DNA of 64,000 bases from Caldimonas caldifontis. GTDB lineage: Bacteria > Pseudomonadota > Gammaproteobacteria > Burkholderiales > Burkholderiaceae_C. Every line of letters begins with the position of its first letter. Position 1 is the stretch's first letter. Made by a program: the position numbers and the translations under genes. The notes under the pieces are model-generated. The model ran no database searches and was not told where the DNA came from. It saw only the letters and a list, made by a program, of their open reading frames with translations. The stretch lies in the NCBI RefSeq assembly GCF_002930615.1, contig NZ_PSNX01000002.1:186001-250000 (forward strand). The letters are read 5' to 3'. This document shows, piece by piece, positions 41,289-50,388 of the stretch.

Positions 41289-42104
41289 TCACTTCCCTCC
41301 GAACAGGCGCCTGAAGAAGCCCGGCTTGACGGCCTCGACGAAGCGCATGGGCTTGTCTTCGCCCAGGAAACGGGCCACCACGTCCTTGTAGGCCTCGGAG
41401 ACGTCGCTGCCCTGCATGTGGATGGCCGGCACGCCCTGATTGGAGGCATTGAGCACGACCTCGGATTCGGGGATCACGCCGATCAGCGGAATGCGCAGGA
41501 TCTCGTGGATGTCCTCCAGCGACAGCATCTGCCCGCCTTCCACCCGGTTCGGGTTGTAGCGGGTGATGAGCAGGTGCTCCTTCACCGGCTCGCGCTTGTC
41601 GATGGCACGCTTGGTCTTGGAGTTGAGCATGCCCAGGATGCGGTCGGAGTCGCGGACCGAGGACACCTCGGGGTTGGTCACGACCAGGGCCTCGTCGGCG
41701 AAGTGCATGGCCATCAGGGCGCCCGTTTCGATGCCCGCTGGCGAATCGCAGACGATGTACTCGAAGCCCATCTCCTCCAGTTCGGCCAGCACCCGCTCGA
41801 CGCCCTCGTGCGTGAGTGCGTCCTTGTCGCGCGTCTGCGAGGCCGCCAGCACGAAGAGGTTCTCGCACTGCTTGTCCTTGATCAGCGCCTGGTTGAGGTT
41901 GGCCTCCTTGTGGATGACATTGATCAGGTCATAGACCACGCGCCGCTCGCAGCCCATGATGAGGTCGAGGTTGCGCAGGCCCACGTCGAAGTCGATCACG
42001 GCGGTCTTGTGGCCACGCAGCGCGAGGCCTGACGCGAAGCTGGCACTGGTGGTGGTCTTGCCCACGCCCCCCTTGCCGGAGGTCACCACGATGATTTTGG
42101 CCAT
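41289..42104 (-). CDS. minD: Septum site-determining ATPase MinD
   Basis: Membrane ATPase that recruits MinC and oscillates under MinE control. 271 residues. Deviant Walker [19 protein letters not shown], switch regions [19 protein letters not shown] and [16 protein letters not shown], and the C-terminal amphipathic membrane helix [17 protein letters not shown]. Located 46 bases after minC. Confidence 0.98.
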   Translation of the reverse strand: MAKIIVVTSGKGGVGKTTTSASFASGLALRGHKTAVIDFDVGLRNLDLIMGCERRVVYDLINVIHKEANLNQALIKDKQCENLFVLAASQTRDKDALTHEGVERVLAELEEMGFEYIVCDSPAGIETGALMAMHFADEALVVTNPEVSSVRDSDRILGMLNSKTKRAIDKREPVKEHLLITRYNPNRVEGGQMLSLEDIHEILRIPLIGVIPESEVVLNASNQGVPAIHMQGSDVSEAYKDVVARFLGEDKPMRFVEAVKPGFFRRLFGGK

Positions 42105-42150
42105 GGAAGGCAGTCCTTGTGTCTGAAGATGGTGAAACGTTGGATGAAGC

Positions 42151-42894
42151 TCACACGGGCTGGAAGACGAGCCGATCGCCTTCCAGGCGGATCTGGGCCG
42201 GCTTGCCCAGCACCTCGGCGGGCAGCGGCGTCTCGGTGGTGCGGTAGGTGCCGGCGATGGCCACCAGCTCGGGCTCGAGGCAGGTGCTGAAGATGCGCGC
42301 TTCGGTGTTCCCCCGCGCACCCGCAATGGCCTTGCCGCGCAAGGGTGCGTACACGTGCACGTGGCCATCGGCGATCACTTCCGCGCCGAAGTTCACGGCG
42401 GCCAGCACGATGAGGTCGCCCCCCTTGGCATAGACCTGCTGGCCCGAGCGCAACGGCTTGTCGATGACGAGCGTGGGCACTTCCACCGGGACCTCCACCG
42501 GCACCTCGACGCGCACTTCGTGCACCACCTCCTTGAACACGGTGCGCGGTTCGCGCGCCCCGGAAGTCTCGGGGGCTTCGATCAGGCCCAGCGCTGCCGC
42601 CGCCCGGAGGTCGTCCGACGTCCCCCCACGCACCGCCACCGGGCGCAGGCGGTGCGCCTGAAGCATCGCCACCAGCGCGGGAAGGTCGAGCGCCGGCGCT
42701 TCCTCGGGTGCCGGCCCAAGATCCAGCAGCACCGGCTCACCATCGAAAGCCCCCGGTGTGGCACCCAGGTGCTCCTCGAGCGACTGGCGCAGTGCAGCGA
42801 GGTCACGCGTGCGCAACAGCAGGGCCTCCAGCGTCAGCGAGGCGCTGCGCAACTCGAACAGGGCGGGCAGGGACGTACCGGCAATCGCAGCCAT
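42151..42894 (-). CDS. minC: Septum site-determining protein MinC
   Basis: Inhibits FtsZ polymerisation away from midcell. 247 residues. The N-terminal domain starts LPALFELRSASLTLEALLL. A Pro/Val-rich linker with repeated VEVPVEVP units leads to the C-terminal beta-helix domain (VIDKPLRSGQQVYAKGGDLI, VNFGAEVIADGHVHVYAPLR, GARGNTEARIF). Start MAAIAGTS chosen at 42894; two codons earlier another ATG is possible. Confidence 0.95.
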   Translation of the reverse strand: MAAIAGTSLPALFELRSASLTLEALLLRTRDLAALRQSLEEHLGATPGAFDGEPVLLDLGPAPEEAPALDLPALVAMLQAHRLRPVAVRGGTSDDLRAAAALGLIEAPETSGAREPRTVFKEVVHEVRVEVPVEVPVEVPTLVIDKPLRSGQQVYAKGGDLIVLAAVNFGAEVIADGHVHVYAPLRGKAIAGARGNTEARIFSTCLEPELVAIAGTYRTTETPLPAEVLGKPAQIRLEGDRLVFQPV

Positions 42895-42922
42895 CGACAA
42901 GCCTTGGCAAAAGGCGCAAAGT

Positions 42923-43783
42923 TTAACGGCTGGTGCCCGCACGAGCCGTCACCAGCTCACGCCACTGCGCGAGCCGCAGCTTCAGCCGTGCGCGCTGGTC
43001 AGGCGACAGGCGCAGCAGCAGCTTCTGCCCCGCCGACAGGTGCTGGAGCTGTGGATCGGCAAATTCGTACATCACCCAGGGCCGGGCCGGGGGCACGGTC
43101 CCCCGGACCTCCGGCAGGCGCAAGGCCACCGGCCCGTCCGGCTCGGGGGTGGCCAGCAGGTGATCGACCACCTCCACCATGCGATCGTTGAAGTAGCGCC
43201 CCGGAAAGCCCAGGTCCTCGTAGGCCGACTGGAAGCGCGCGTAGTGCCGGACGTACCAGGCCGCTGCCGACTTCAGGTCCACCCCCTCGGCAACGCGGAC
43301 GTAGGGCTCGTGGCGGGCCGCGTTCGAGGCCGCCAGCACGCTCTGACCATCGCGCGTGTCCAGCTCCAGGCGCCCGGGTGCCGGGACCACCGGCCACAGC
43401 CGGGACGGCGCCTGGTCGCGCGCCAGGTTGTCCACCGTGGCCACCACCCGCTGCACGAAGGCGTCGGTGTTGACGAAGCGCAGCAAGGCCTCGCGTCCGA
43501 GCAGGGTCATCAGGCCGTCCAGCACCGGATCGCCGGCCGATGGCGCCGAGGGCGCCGACGCGGCAGGCGGTACAGCCACCGCAAGCTCGTCCACCGGGTG
43601 GCGAACGGCCGGCGTCTGGGCGGTGCCCGGCGGCTGCGTTGCGGCAGGTGCCGCTTGCACCGCAGGTGCCTGAGCTGCGGGCGCCGTCGGCGGGGCCACC
43701 CGTTGCCACACCAGCCAAGCCGCTGCGGCCAGGAACACGACCACGAGCGCGCCAACGGCCCAGCTCGTCCATCGAGACTGCAT
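42923..43783 (-). CDS. DUF3014 membrane-anchored protein
   Basis: 286 residues. One N-terminal membrane helix (SWAVGALVVVFLAAAAWLVW), then an Ala/Pro/Gln-rich linker to about residue 75, and a large periplasmic domain with FVQRVVATVDNLARDQAP, AWYVRHYARFQSAYEDLGFP and KLLLRLSPDQRARLKLRL. The pattern matches the DUF3014 family as I know it; function unknown. Encoded upstream of minC on the same strand with a 28-base gap. Confidence 0.82.
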   Translation of the reverse strand: MQSRWTSWAVGALVVVFLAAAAWLVWQRVAPPTAPAAQAPAVQAAPAATQPPGTAQTPAVRHPVDELAVAVPPAASAPSAPSAGDPVLDGLMTLLGREALLRFVNTDAFVQRVVATVDNLARDQAPSRLWPVVPAPGRLELDTRDGQSVLAASNAARHEPYVRVAEGVDLKSAAAWYVRHYARFQSAYEDLGFPGRYFNDRMVEVVDHLLATPEPDGPVALRLPEVRGTVPPARPWVMYEFADPQLQHLSAGQKLLLRLSPDQRARLKLRLAQWRELVTARAGTSR

Positions 43784-44026
43784 GAGCGTCCTCCAAAGGT
43801 GCACGTGTCGGTGGACAGTGTGGACGCCCCGGGTCGCGACGGCCAGCCCAGCCCTGCGCCGCGCTGGGGTTTATCCGGAAGTAACAGTCGTGACGCTGTC
43901 AATCCCCACCGGCAATTCCTTCACCTTCTGGGGATTTGGTGAACCCACGGGCCTGGATTTGGTCGAATGCAGGGTCGCGGACGTCAGGTTCGCCGTTTCA
44001 CGCATGCAGAACACAAGGAGATCGGC

Positions 44027-44956
44027 TTGAAAGCAGTCCTGGTTGCACTTTCGATGGCAGTGGCCGGTGTCGGGCTGGGCTTTGCCCCGGTGGAGGCCGA
44101 GGCCCGCCGTTTTGGTGGCGGCGGCTCAGCGGGCATGCAGCGCCAGGCGCCCCCGCCCCGCCCGGCCGATACCACCCCGGCGCGACCGGCCCAGCAGCCG
44201 GGCAACACCGCCACCAACCCCAGCCAGGCCGCTGGCGGCGCTGCTGCGGCCGGCCAACGCTCCTGGATGGGTCTGATCGCGGGCTTGGCTGCGGGCCTGG
44301 GTCTGGCGGCCTTGGCCAGCCATCTGGGCTTTGGCGAGGGTCTGGCCAACTTCATGATGCTGGCGTTGCTGGCCATCGTGGCCTTTGTCGCCATCCGCTG
44401 GATCATGAACCGCATGGCACCTCAGCCGGCACGAGGCGGCATGCAGTATGCCGGAGCGTCCGCAGCCGGTGGCACGACGGGCTGGCAGCCTCAGGGGCCT
44501 GCCGGCACTGCGGCACCCTCGCCTGCCTTCTCGCCCGCGGCGTCTCAGCCCGTCATGGCACCACAGGCCCAGGCCCTGCCGGCGGACTTCGACGCCGCAG
44601 GTTTCGAGCGCATCGCCAAGATGCTCTTCATCCGCATGCAAGCCGCCAACGATGCGGGGGCCCTGGACGACCTGCGCAAGTTCACCACCCCCGAGCTTTT
44701 CGCCGCGGTCCGACTGGACCTGCATGACCGCCAAGGGGCTGCGCAGCAGACCGACGTGCTGCAGCTCGATGCCCAGGTGATCGACGTTGCCCAGGAAGAC
44801 GGGCAGCAGGTGGTGAGCGTGCGCTTCCACGGCCTGATCCGCGAGGCGGCGGAAGCCCCGGCAGAATCCTTCGACGAGGTCTGGCACTTCGTCAAGCCGC
44901 TGGATGACAGCCGCGAGTGGGCCATTGCGGGCATCACCCAGAACGCCATGCACTGA
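44027..44956 (+). CDS. Tim44-like domain membrane protein
   Basis: 309 residues. Signal-type N-terminus MKAVLVALSMAVAGVGLG, a Gly/Pro/Gln-rich segment, then two hydrophobic helices (SWMGLIAGLAAGLGLAALA and ANFMMLALLAIVAFVAIRW) and a C-terminal Tim44/MlaC-like domain (DLRKFTTPELFAAVRLDL through FDEVWHFVKPL). Typical of Burkholderiales Tim44-domain proteins of unknown role. The TTG at 44027 was chosen because AAGGAG lies 6 bases upstream and the signal peptide starts there; the ATG at 43967 has neither. Confidence 0.87.
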   Translation: MKAVLVALSMAVAGVGLGFAPVEAEARRFGGGGSAGMQRQAPPPRPADTTPARPAQQPGNTATNPSQAAGGAAAAGQRSWMGLIAGLAAGLGLAALASHLGFGEGLANFMMLALLAIVAFVAIRWIMNRMAPQPARGGMQYAGASAAGGTTGWQPQGPAGTAAPSPAFSPAASQPVMAPQAQALPADFDAAGFERIAKMLFIRMQAANDAGALDDLRKFTTPELFAAVRLDLHDRQGAAQQTDVLQLDAQVIDVAQEDGQQVVSVRFHGLIREAAEAPAESFDEVWHFVKPLDDSREWAIAGITQNAMH

Positions 44957-44978
44957 CGCGCAGCCTGTCTGACATGGA

Positions 44979-45012
44979 AAAGGGCGGCCCTGGGGCCGCC
45001 CTTTCTTCTTTT
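44979..45012 (+). terminator. Rho-independent terminator after the Tim44 gene
   Basis: AAAGGGCGGCC / GGCCGCCCTTT stem (44979-45004) with a short loop and a TCTTCTTTTT tail. Confidence 0.85.
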
Positions 45013-45019
45013 TGCTGGG

Positions 45020-45682
45020 CTACCCGCGGTTGTCACGACGCGCCTGGGCACGCTGGTTGCGCGCCCCCACGTGCGCACTGATGGCCTGGTTGCGGGGCGT
45101 CTTGAGCGCCGGGCCCCGCGCAGCGGCAGCTGGTTGTTTCCGCGGCTTCGGAGTCGTTGCCAAGGACTTGGTCGCAGCAGGTGCCTGGCCCGATGCCGCT
45201 TTCTTGCTCTTGGGGGCGGCCTTCTTGGAGGCCGGAGCCTTCTTCGCCATTGCCTTCTTCACGGCCTGGGTCAGGCTGACCGTCTTCCTTGCAGGCGCCT
45301 TGGCTGCGGGCTTCTTGGCGGCAGCCTTCTTCGCAACGGCCTTCTTCGCGGCAGGCTTCTTTGTGGCGGCGGCCTTGGCGGCGGCAGCTTCCACCTTGCC
45401 CAGTTGGGCCTGAACCCGCGCGAGCACTTCCCCGAAGATCACGGCCTTGGCCTGGGTTCGTTCGTTGGCAGCCGCCGCACCGGCACGCGCACTGCCTCGC
45501 AGCGCGACGGTCTGGCGCCGATACAGGTCCTGGAACTTGTCGCGCAACTGGCGTGCACGACCCAGCTTGCTGCGAAGGCGGGCGAGTGTCAGGGTCTTCA
45601 ATGCGGGGCCGGTGGTCTGCTCGAACAGATCGAACTCGGTCGCAGTGAGCAGCTTTCGGGCTTGGGCACGGGTGTAGGCCAT
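45020..45682 (-). CDS. Histone H1-like DNA-binding protein
   Basis: 220 residues. The first 100 or so form a helical domain (ARKLLTATEFDLFEQTT, RLRSKLGRARQLRDKFQDLY). The rest is a Lys/Ala/Pro-rich tail with many AAKKAVAKKAAAKKPA units, a short VSLTQAVKKAM insert and an Arg-rich end (HVGARNQRAQARRDNRG). Such proteins bind DNA non-specifically and may compact the chromosome. The gene converges on the Tim44 gene. Confidence 0.85.
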   Translation of the reverse strand: MAYTRAQARKLLTATEFDLFEQTTGPALKTLTLARLRSKLGRARQLRDKFQDLYRRQTVALRGSARAGAAAANERTQAKAVIFGEVLARVQAQLGKVEAAAAKAAATKKPAAKKAVAKKAAAKKPAAKAPARKTVSLTQAVKKAMAKKAPASKKAAPKSKKAASGQAPAATKSLATTPKPRKQPAAAARGPALKTPRNQAISAHVGARNQRAQARRDNRG

Positions 45683-45801
45683 CGTGGGCGTCTCCTCGGG
45701 AGTTGGGGTTGAGGGGATGAACGACCCATGATAGGGACAGTCACGCGCGAACCCGTGCGTCAGCGGCACAATGAAGGGTTTATCGATTGACAACGTCCAC
45801 C

Positions 45802-46275
45802 ATGTTCCGCCTGCTCACCCTGCCCCCGGGAATCCCCGGCCGGCTCTGGCTGGATGCCATGCCGGGACGGTTCGAGCCCTGGAGCCACTTCCTGGCGCAG
45901 GCCTCGCGCCATCGCCTGGACCGCGTTGTCTGCCTGACCAGCCTGGACGAAGTGGCGTCGCTGGCACCCCCCTACGCCCAGGCGATCGGGCAGGGGGAAC
46001 TTCCTTGCCGATGGGAGCAGCTCGTGATGCGCAACTTCGGTCTGCCGCTCGACGAGGCCGCCTACCGCGATCGCATCCAGGGGCTGGCCGATGGCCTGCG
46101 CGCGGGTGAATCGGTGCTGCTGCATTGCGCTGCGGGCATCGGCCGCACCGGCACGGTAGCCGCCTGCATCCTCAAGCAGCTGGGTTGTTCTCGCGACCAG
46201 GCCCTCGAGCAGGTCATCGCCGCCGGCTCCAATCCGCAAAACGCCCAGCAGTCGGGCCTGGTCGACTGGTTCTGA
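45802..46275 (+). CDS. Dual-specificity/tyrosine phosphatase-like protein
   Basis: 157 residues. The PTP signature VLLHCAAGIGRTGTVAA contains the catalytic Cys and Arg (HCX5R). A general-acid aspartate is probably in PLDEAAYRD. Likely dephosphorylates a protein or small phosphoester. ATG at 45802 starts MFRLLTLPPGIPGRLW; a TTG 15 bases upstream is possible. It is 17 bases before the short-chain dehydrogenase on the same strand. Confidence 0.85.
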   Translation: MFRLLTLPPGIPGRLWLDAMPGRFEPWSHFLAQASRHRLDRVVCLTSLDEVASLAPPYAQAIGQGELPCRWEQLVMRNFGLPLDEAAYRDRIQGLADGLRAGESVLLHCAAGIGRTGTVAACILKQLGCSRDQALEQVIAAGSNPQNAQQSGLVDWF

Positions 46276-46292
46276 GTTCCCGGACTCCGCAC

Positions 46293-47048
46293 ATGCCCCA
46301 CCTCTACATCCTCACCGGCGCCTCGCGCGGCCTGGGCCTGGCCCTCGCGCAGCAGCTCCTGTCGCCCTCCCATCACCTGCTGTGCATCGCTCGCAGCATC
46401 AAAGCCGACCTGGCTGCGCAAGCCAAGGCGTGCGGGTGCACGTGCGAGCAGTGGACCCAGGATCTGGCCGACGCGCCCGCCGCGGCGGAGCGTCTGCGCG
46501 CCTGGCTGCGTACGTTCGATCCAGCCGCGTGCGCGAGTGCCACGCTCATCAACAATGCCGGCGTGATCTCCCGCATCGGGGCGCTGGAAGACAGCGACGA
46601 CGCTGACGTATCCAACGCCCTGCGGGTGGGGCTGGAGGCGCCCATGCTGCTGACGTCGGCCTTCCTGGATGCGACACGGCATTGGACGGCGCCGCGCAAG
46701 GTGCTCAATGTCTCCTCCGGCCTCGGTCGCCGCGCGATGGCGGGCAGTGCTGCCTATTGCGCGGCCAAGGCCGGCATGGACCACTTCACCCGCAGCGTGG
46801 CCCTCGAGCAAGCCGCCCTGCCACACGGCGCGCGCATCGTGTCCCTGGCCCCGGGGGTGATCGACACGGACATGCAGGTTCAATTGCGTGGCAGCGACCC
46901 CGCCGGCTTCCCGGACCGGGGACGCTTCGTGCAGCTTCAAGTCCAGGGGCAGCTCAGCACGCCGGATGACGCGGCCCGTCGATTGCTGGCCTACCTGGCC
47001 CGCCACGACTTCGGGGTCAGCCCGGTTGCCGACGTGCGCGACGCCTGA
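46293..47048 (+). CDS. Short-chain dehydrogenase/reductase
   Basis: 251 residues, classical SDR. Cofactor motif LTGASRGLGLALAQQ, NNAG motif in ATLINNAGVISRIG, catalytic serine in VLNVSSGLGRR and YxxxK in YCAAKAG. The SRGLG pattern and length resemble sepiapterin/benzil reductase-type NADPH enzymes. Substrate unknown. Probably co-transcribed with the phosphatase. Confidence 0.9.
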   Translation: MPHLYILTGASRGLGLALAQQLLSPSHHLLCIARSIKADLAAQAKACGCTCEQWTQDLADAPAAAERLRAWLRTFDPAACASATLINNAGVISRIGALEDSDDADVSNALRVGLEAPMLLTSAFLDATRHWTAPRKVLNVSSGLGRRAMAGSAAYCAAKAGMDHFTRSVALEQAALPHGARIVSLAPGVIDTDMQVQLRGSDPAGFPDRGRFVQLQVQGQLSTPDDAARRLLAYLARHDFGVSPVADVRDA

Positions 47049-47061
47049 GCCCGACTCCGCG

Positions 47062-47088
47062 CCTCCCCCTCAAGGGGGAGGCCGTTTC
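47062..47088 (+). terminator. Possible terminator after the dehydrogenase
   Basis: CCTCCCCCT and AGGGGGAGG form a 9-bp stem (47062-47081) with a minimal loop, followed by CCGTTT. The T tract is short. Confidence 0.45.
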
Positions 47089-47176
47089 CCACCCCTGGGG
47101 GAGGCCTGAGGGCTGGGCGTCGGCGGCGCCGGGGCCTATCATGCCGTCGATGCCGACAGGCAGACACAGGCCCCCG

Positions 47177-49591
47177 ATGCACACCGACCCCCTCCCCCTG
47201 GTCGCCCCGCTGGTCGATGCGAGCGTGCTGTGGCAGCGCATCCCCGGCATGGTGCTGGTGCTGACGCCCGAGGGGCAGGGCCTGTTCATCAGCCAGGATT
47301 ACGCCGAGGCCACCGGCACGGCGCTCGATCCGGCCCGAGGCTCCGGCTGGGACGCAACCCTTGAGCCCGCTTCCCGAGAAGCCTTGCACACGGCCCTGGC
47401 TGGCCAGCGTTCTTTCTCGCATCAGCTGACCCTGCGTCGTCGGGACGGACAGGACCTGTGGGTCGATTGCGTGGCGCACTGGGATCCCGTGGCCCAGCAC
47501 TACGTCTGCCTCCTGCACGACGTGTCGGCGCTCATGCACTCAGCGCGCACGCAGGCCGAGCAGTTGCGCCTGCTGGCCGACAACGTGCCTTCGGCCCTGG
47601 CCTATTACGATGCCGAGAACTTTCGCTGCATCTTCGCCAACCGGACCTATGCCCAGGGCTTCGGCTGGGATGAGCAGTCCATCATCGGCCGCACTTTTGC
47701 CGAGGTGATCGGCGAGCAGGCTGCGCGGGAGATCCAGCCGCATGTGGAAGCGATGCTGCGGGAGCACCGCACCATCAGCTATGAGCGCCGTGTCGTCCGC
47801 CCGGACGGCTCAGCCCAGTGGATCAAGGTCAACCTCATGCCGCATCTGGACGCCGCGGGCAACGCGCTGGCCGCCCTGGTGCTGATCACCGACGTCACCC
47901 AGCAGCGCCAGTCCGAGCAGGCTCTGAGGGAGTCGGAAGAGCGCATGGCGCGCTTCATGCAGGCCAGCGCCGAAGGGGTCGTCTTTCATCGCAACGGCAT
48001 CATCGAGGACGTCAACCAGCCGATCTGCGAGTTGACCGGCCGCAGCCGTGACGAACTGATCGGCCGCTACGCGCTCGACTTCGTTCCACCGGAGTATCAC
48101 CCCAAGGTCCTGGCGCTGCTCGCCGCGGCGCAGGACGCCACCTACGAAAGCGAGTTGATCCACCGGGACGGCCAGCGCATTCCCGTGGAGTTCATCGGTC
48201 GTTCGATGATGCGCAACGGCGAACGCCTGCGCATGTCGATCGTGCGTGACATCCGCGACCGACAGGCCGCCCAGGCCCGCATCCACCATCTGGCGCACCA
48301 TGACGCCCTCACCGGGTTGCCGAACCGCATGTCGTTCATGGAGCACCTGGATCAGCGCATGGCGCTCGCGCGACGCACCGGCGAATCCCTGGCGCTGCTC
48401 TTCGTGGATCTCGATGACTTCAAGCGGGTCAATGACTCGCTCGGCCACCTGGCCGGCGACAAGCTGCTGCAGACCGTGGCGCAGCGCATCACCGACAGCC
48501 TGAGGGCCAGCGACCGGGTCGCCCGGTTCGGTGGTGACGAGTTCATGGTGCTGCTGGGCGGCGTTCAGCAGCGCGGCGATGTGGAAGACGTTGCGCGCAA
48601 GCTCCTGGATGCCATCCAGCGCCCCGTCGAGGTGGATGCCCGATGGCTGAGCGTCACGCCGTCCATCGGCATTGCGCTCTTCCCCACCCAGGCCCAGTCG
48701 CCCGGCGAACTGATCATGAACGCAGACAGCGCCATGTACCAGGCCAAGGGACATGGCCGCGCCACCTACCATTTCTTCGATCCGGCGCTGGCCAGCGCTG
48801 CCTACGAGGCACTCGAACTGGAAAGCCAGCTGTCTCAGGCGCTTGCCGAGTCCCAGTTCCGGTTGCATTTCCAGCCCCAGGTGCGCGCGATCGACGGTGC
48901 CCTGAGCAGCGTCGAAGCCCTGATCCGCTGGCAACATCCCGATGGCCGGCTGCTCATGCCTGGCGACTTCCTCGCCGTGGCCGAAGAGCAGCGGCTCATG
49001 CTGCCCATCGGACACTGGGTGGTGCGCGAGGCCCTGAAAACGGCGCGGCGCTGGCGCGCCGAAGGACTGACCGACGTGCGCATCAGCGTCAATCTCTCGG
49101 CGGTGCAGTTCCAGGCGTCGGGCTTTGTCGAAGGCATCGAGCAATTGCTGACCGAGGAGGAGGCACGGGGCGATTGGCTGGAGTTCGAGCTCAGCGAACG
49201 CCTGCTGATGAACGACGTGCCCCAGGTGAAGCGTCGCCTGTCGCGACTCAAGGCCCTGGGGTCCACCATCGTGGTCGATGACTTCGGCACCGGGTACTTC
49301 TCGCTGCGATACCTGCGCGAACTACCGGTGGACAAGGTGAAGATCGACCGCTCCTTCGTCAAGGACCTGCCGGTGGCTGTCGATTCAGCGGCCATCGCCC
49401 GCGCCATCATCCAGATGGCGCACAACCTGGGGCATGCCGTCGTCGCCGAGGGCGTGGAGACATCCGCCCAGCGCAATTTCCTTGCGGCCCATGGCTGCGA
49501 GGAACTGCAGGGCGAAGTCATCACCCTGCCCCTTCCTCGCGACGCCTTCGAAGACTGGCTGCTCCGCCAGCGGCACGCCCCCCGGCACTGA
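47177..49591 (+). CDS. PAS-GGDEF-EAL cyclic-di-GMP enzyme
   Basis: About 804 residues. Three PAS-like regions (roughly 15-120, 125-250, 252-375) precede a GGDEF domain with RFGGDEFMVLLGG intact and a product-inhibition site RASD five residues upstream. The C-terminal EAL domain has VEALIRWQHPDG, VNLSAVQF, DDFGTGYFSLRYLR and AEGVETSAQR. Both diguanylate cyclase and phosphodiesterase activities are therefore possible. No membrane helix; cytoplasmic. An ATG at 47141 would add 12 residues. Confidence 0.93.
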   Translation: MHTDPLPLVAPLVDASVLWQRIPGMVLVLTPEGQGLFISQDYAEATGTALDPARGSGWDATLEPASREALHTALAGQRSFSHQLTLRRRDGQDLWVDCVAHWDPVAQHYVCLLHDVSALMHSARTQAEQLRLLADNVPSALAYYDAENFRCIFANRTYAQGFGWDEQSIIGRTFAEVIGEQAAREIQPHVEAMLREHRTISYERRVVRPDGSAQWIKVNLMPHLDAAGNALAALVLITDVTQQRQSEQALRESEERMARFMQASAEGVVFHRNGIIEDVNQPICELTGRSRDELIGRYALDFVPPEYHPKVLALLAAAQDATYESELIHRDGQRIPVEFIGRSMMRNGERLRMSIVRDIRDRQAAQARIHHLAHHDALTGLPNRMSFMEHLDQRMALARRTGESLALLFVDLDDFKRVNDSLGHLAGDKLLQTVAQRITDSLRASDRVARFGGDEFMVLLGGVQQRGDVEDVARKLLDAIQRPVEVDARWLSVTPSIGIALFPTQAQSPGELIMNADSAMYQAKGHGRATYHFFDPALASAAYEALELESQLSQALAESQFRLHFQPQVRAIDGALSSVEALIRWQHPDGRLLMPGDFLAVAEEQRLMLPIGHWVVREALKTARRWRAEGLTDVRISVNLSAVQFQASGFVEGIEQLLTEEEARGDWLEFELSERLLMNDVPQVKRRLSRLKALGSTIVVDDFGTGYFSLRYLRELPVDKVKIDRSFVKDLPVAVDSAAIARAIIQMAHNLGHAVVAEGVETSAQRNFLAAHGCEELQGEVITLPLPRDAFEDWLLRQRHAPRH

Positions 49592-49596
49592 CGCGG

Positions 49597-50325
49597 TCAG
49601 GGGCCCTGGAAGCCATTGGCGCGCAGGGTCAGCACCAGGGTATCCCGGTGACCTGCCTCGCCCTGCGGCTGGATCGGCGTGCTCTCGTGGATGACGCGGG
49701 CATCGTCCAACAGCAGGACCGACCAGGGTTCTGTGAGCGTGAACCGGATGCCATGGGTGCCGTGGGCCTCGAACACCCGGGTCTCACCGCCCTTGATGTG
49801 GTGCCGGTCCACCAGCACGACTGCCACGAGGTCGACGCCGTCCCGGTGGGCGCCTTCTGGCGTGGGACGTCCGATCCCATCGGTGGTGTCGATCCGGAAC
49901 TGATGGACTTCCACGTACCAGGGCTGAGCGCCCTTGAGTTCGCTCGCGCATGCGGCGAGGGCGTGCACCATGCGGCGGAAGGCCGTCGCCTCGATCATCT
50001 GCGGCGCCACCGGCTCGAACCAGCGCTCCAGCCCGCCGTGCAGGGCGTTGTACTCCACGGGCTGCCAGTGCGCCCGGTGCGGCGCCACGGTCAACCGGTC
50101 GCCGTCAGCCACGAGGCAGGCGTGCCGCCGCCGTCGATAGCGCCCGCCGTCACGCAGGTAGGCGTCGGGCGGGAGGTCGTTCCACAGCGGCGCCAGGTCG
50201 GCAAAGCCGCCTTCGCCCACACCGCTCAGGGCGGCCAGGCCGGCGGCATCGAGCACGGCAAAGCCACGCTCTCGCAGGGCATCGCCCACCAGGGTGGGCG
50301 GCGTCAGGGGTGGGGGCAACAGCAT
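49597..50325 (-). CDS. 2OG-Fe dioxygenase family protein
   Basis: 242 residues of the 2OG-Fe(II) dioxygenase family (PF10014-like). The metal triad is visible as HRDG and HESTP, with a 2-oxoglutarate arginine in RDTLVLTLR. Conserved WYVEVHQFRIDTTDGIGRPT precedes the triad. Family members hydroxylate free amino acids. Convergent with the c-di-GMP gene. The particular substrate is unknown. Confidence 0.83.
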   Translation of the reverse strand: MLLPPPLTPPTLVGDALRERGFAVLDAAGLAALSGVGEGGFADLAPLWNDLPPDAYLRDGGRYRRRRHACLVADGDRLTVAPHRAHWQPVEYNALHGGLERWFEPVAPQMIEATAFRRMVHALAACASELKGAQPWYVEVHQFRIDTTDGIGRPTPEGAHRDGVDLVAVVLVDRHHIKGGETRVFEAHGTHGIRFTLTEPWSVLLLDDARVIHESTPIQPQGEAGHRDTLVLTLRANGFQGP

Positions 50326-50388
50326 CGGGCGTTCAATGAGGGGCTCGCAAGCCCTTCACTGTAGCGCCGAGGCGTTCACCCCGCTGGC

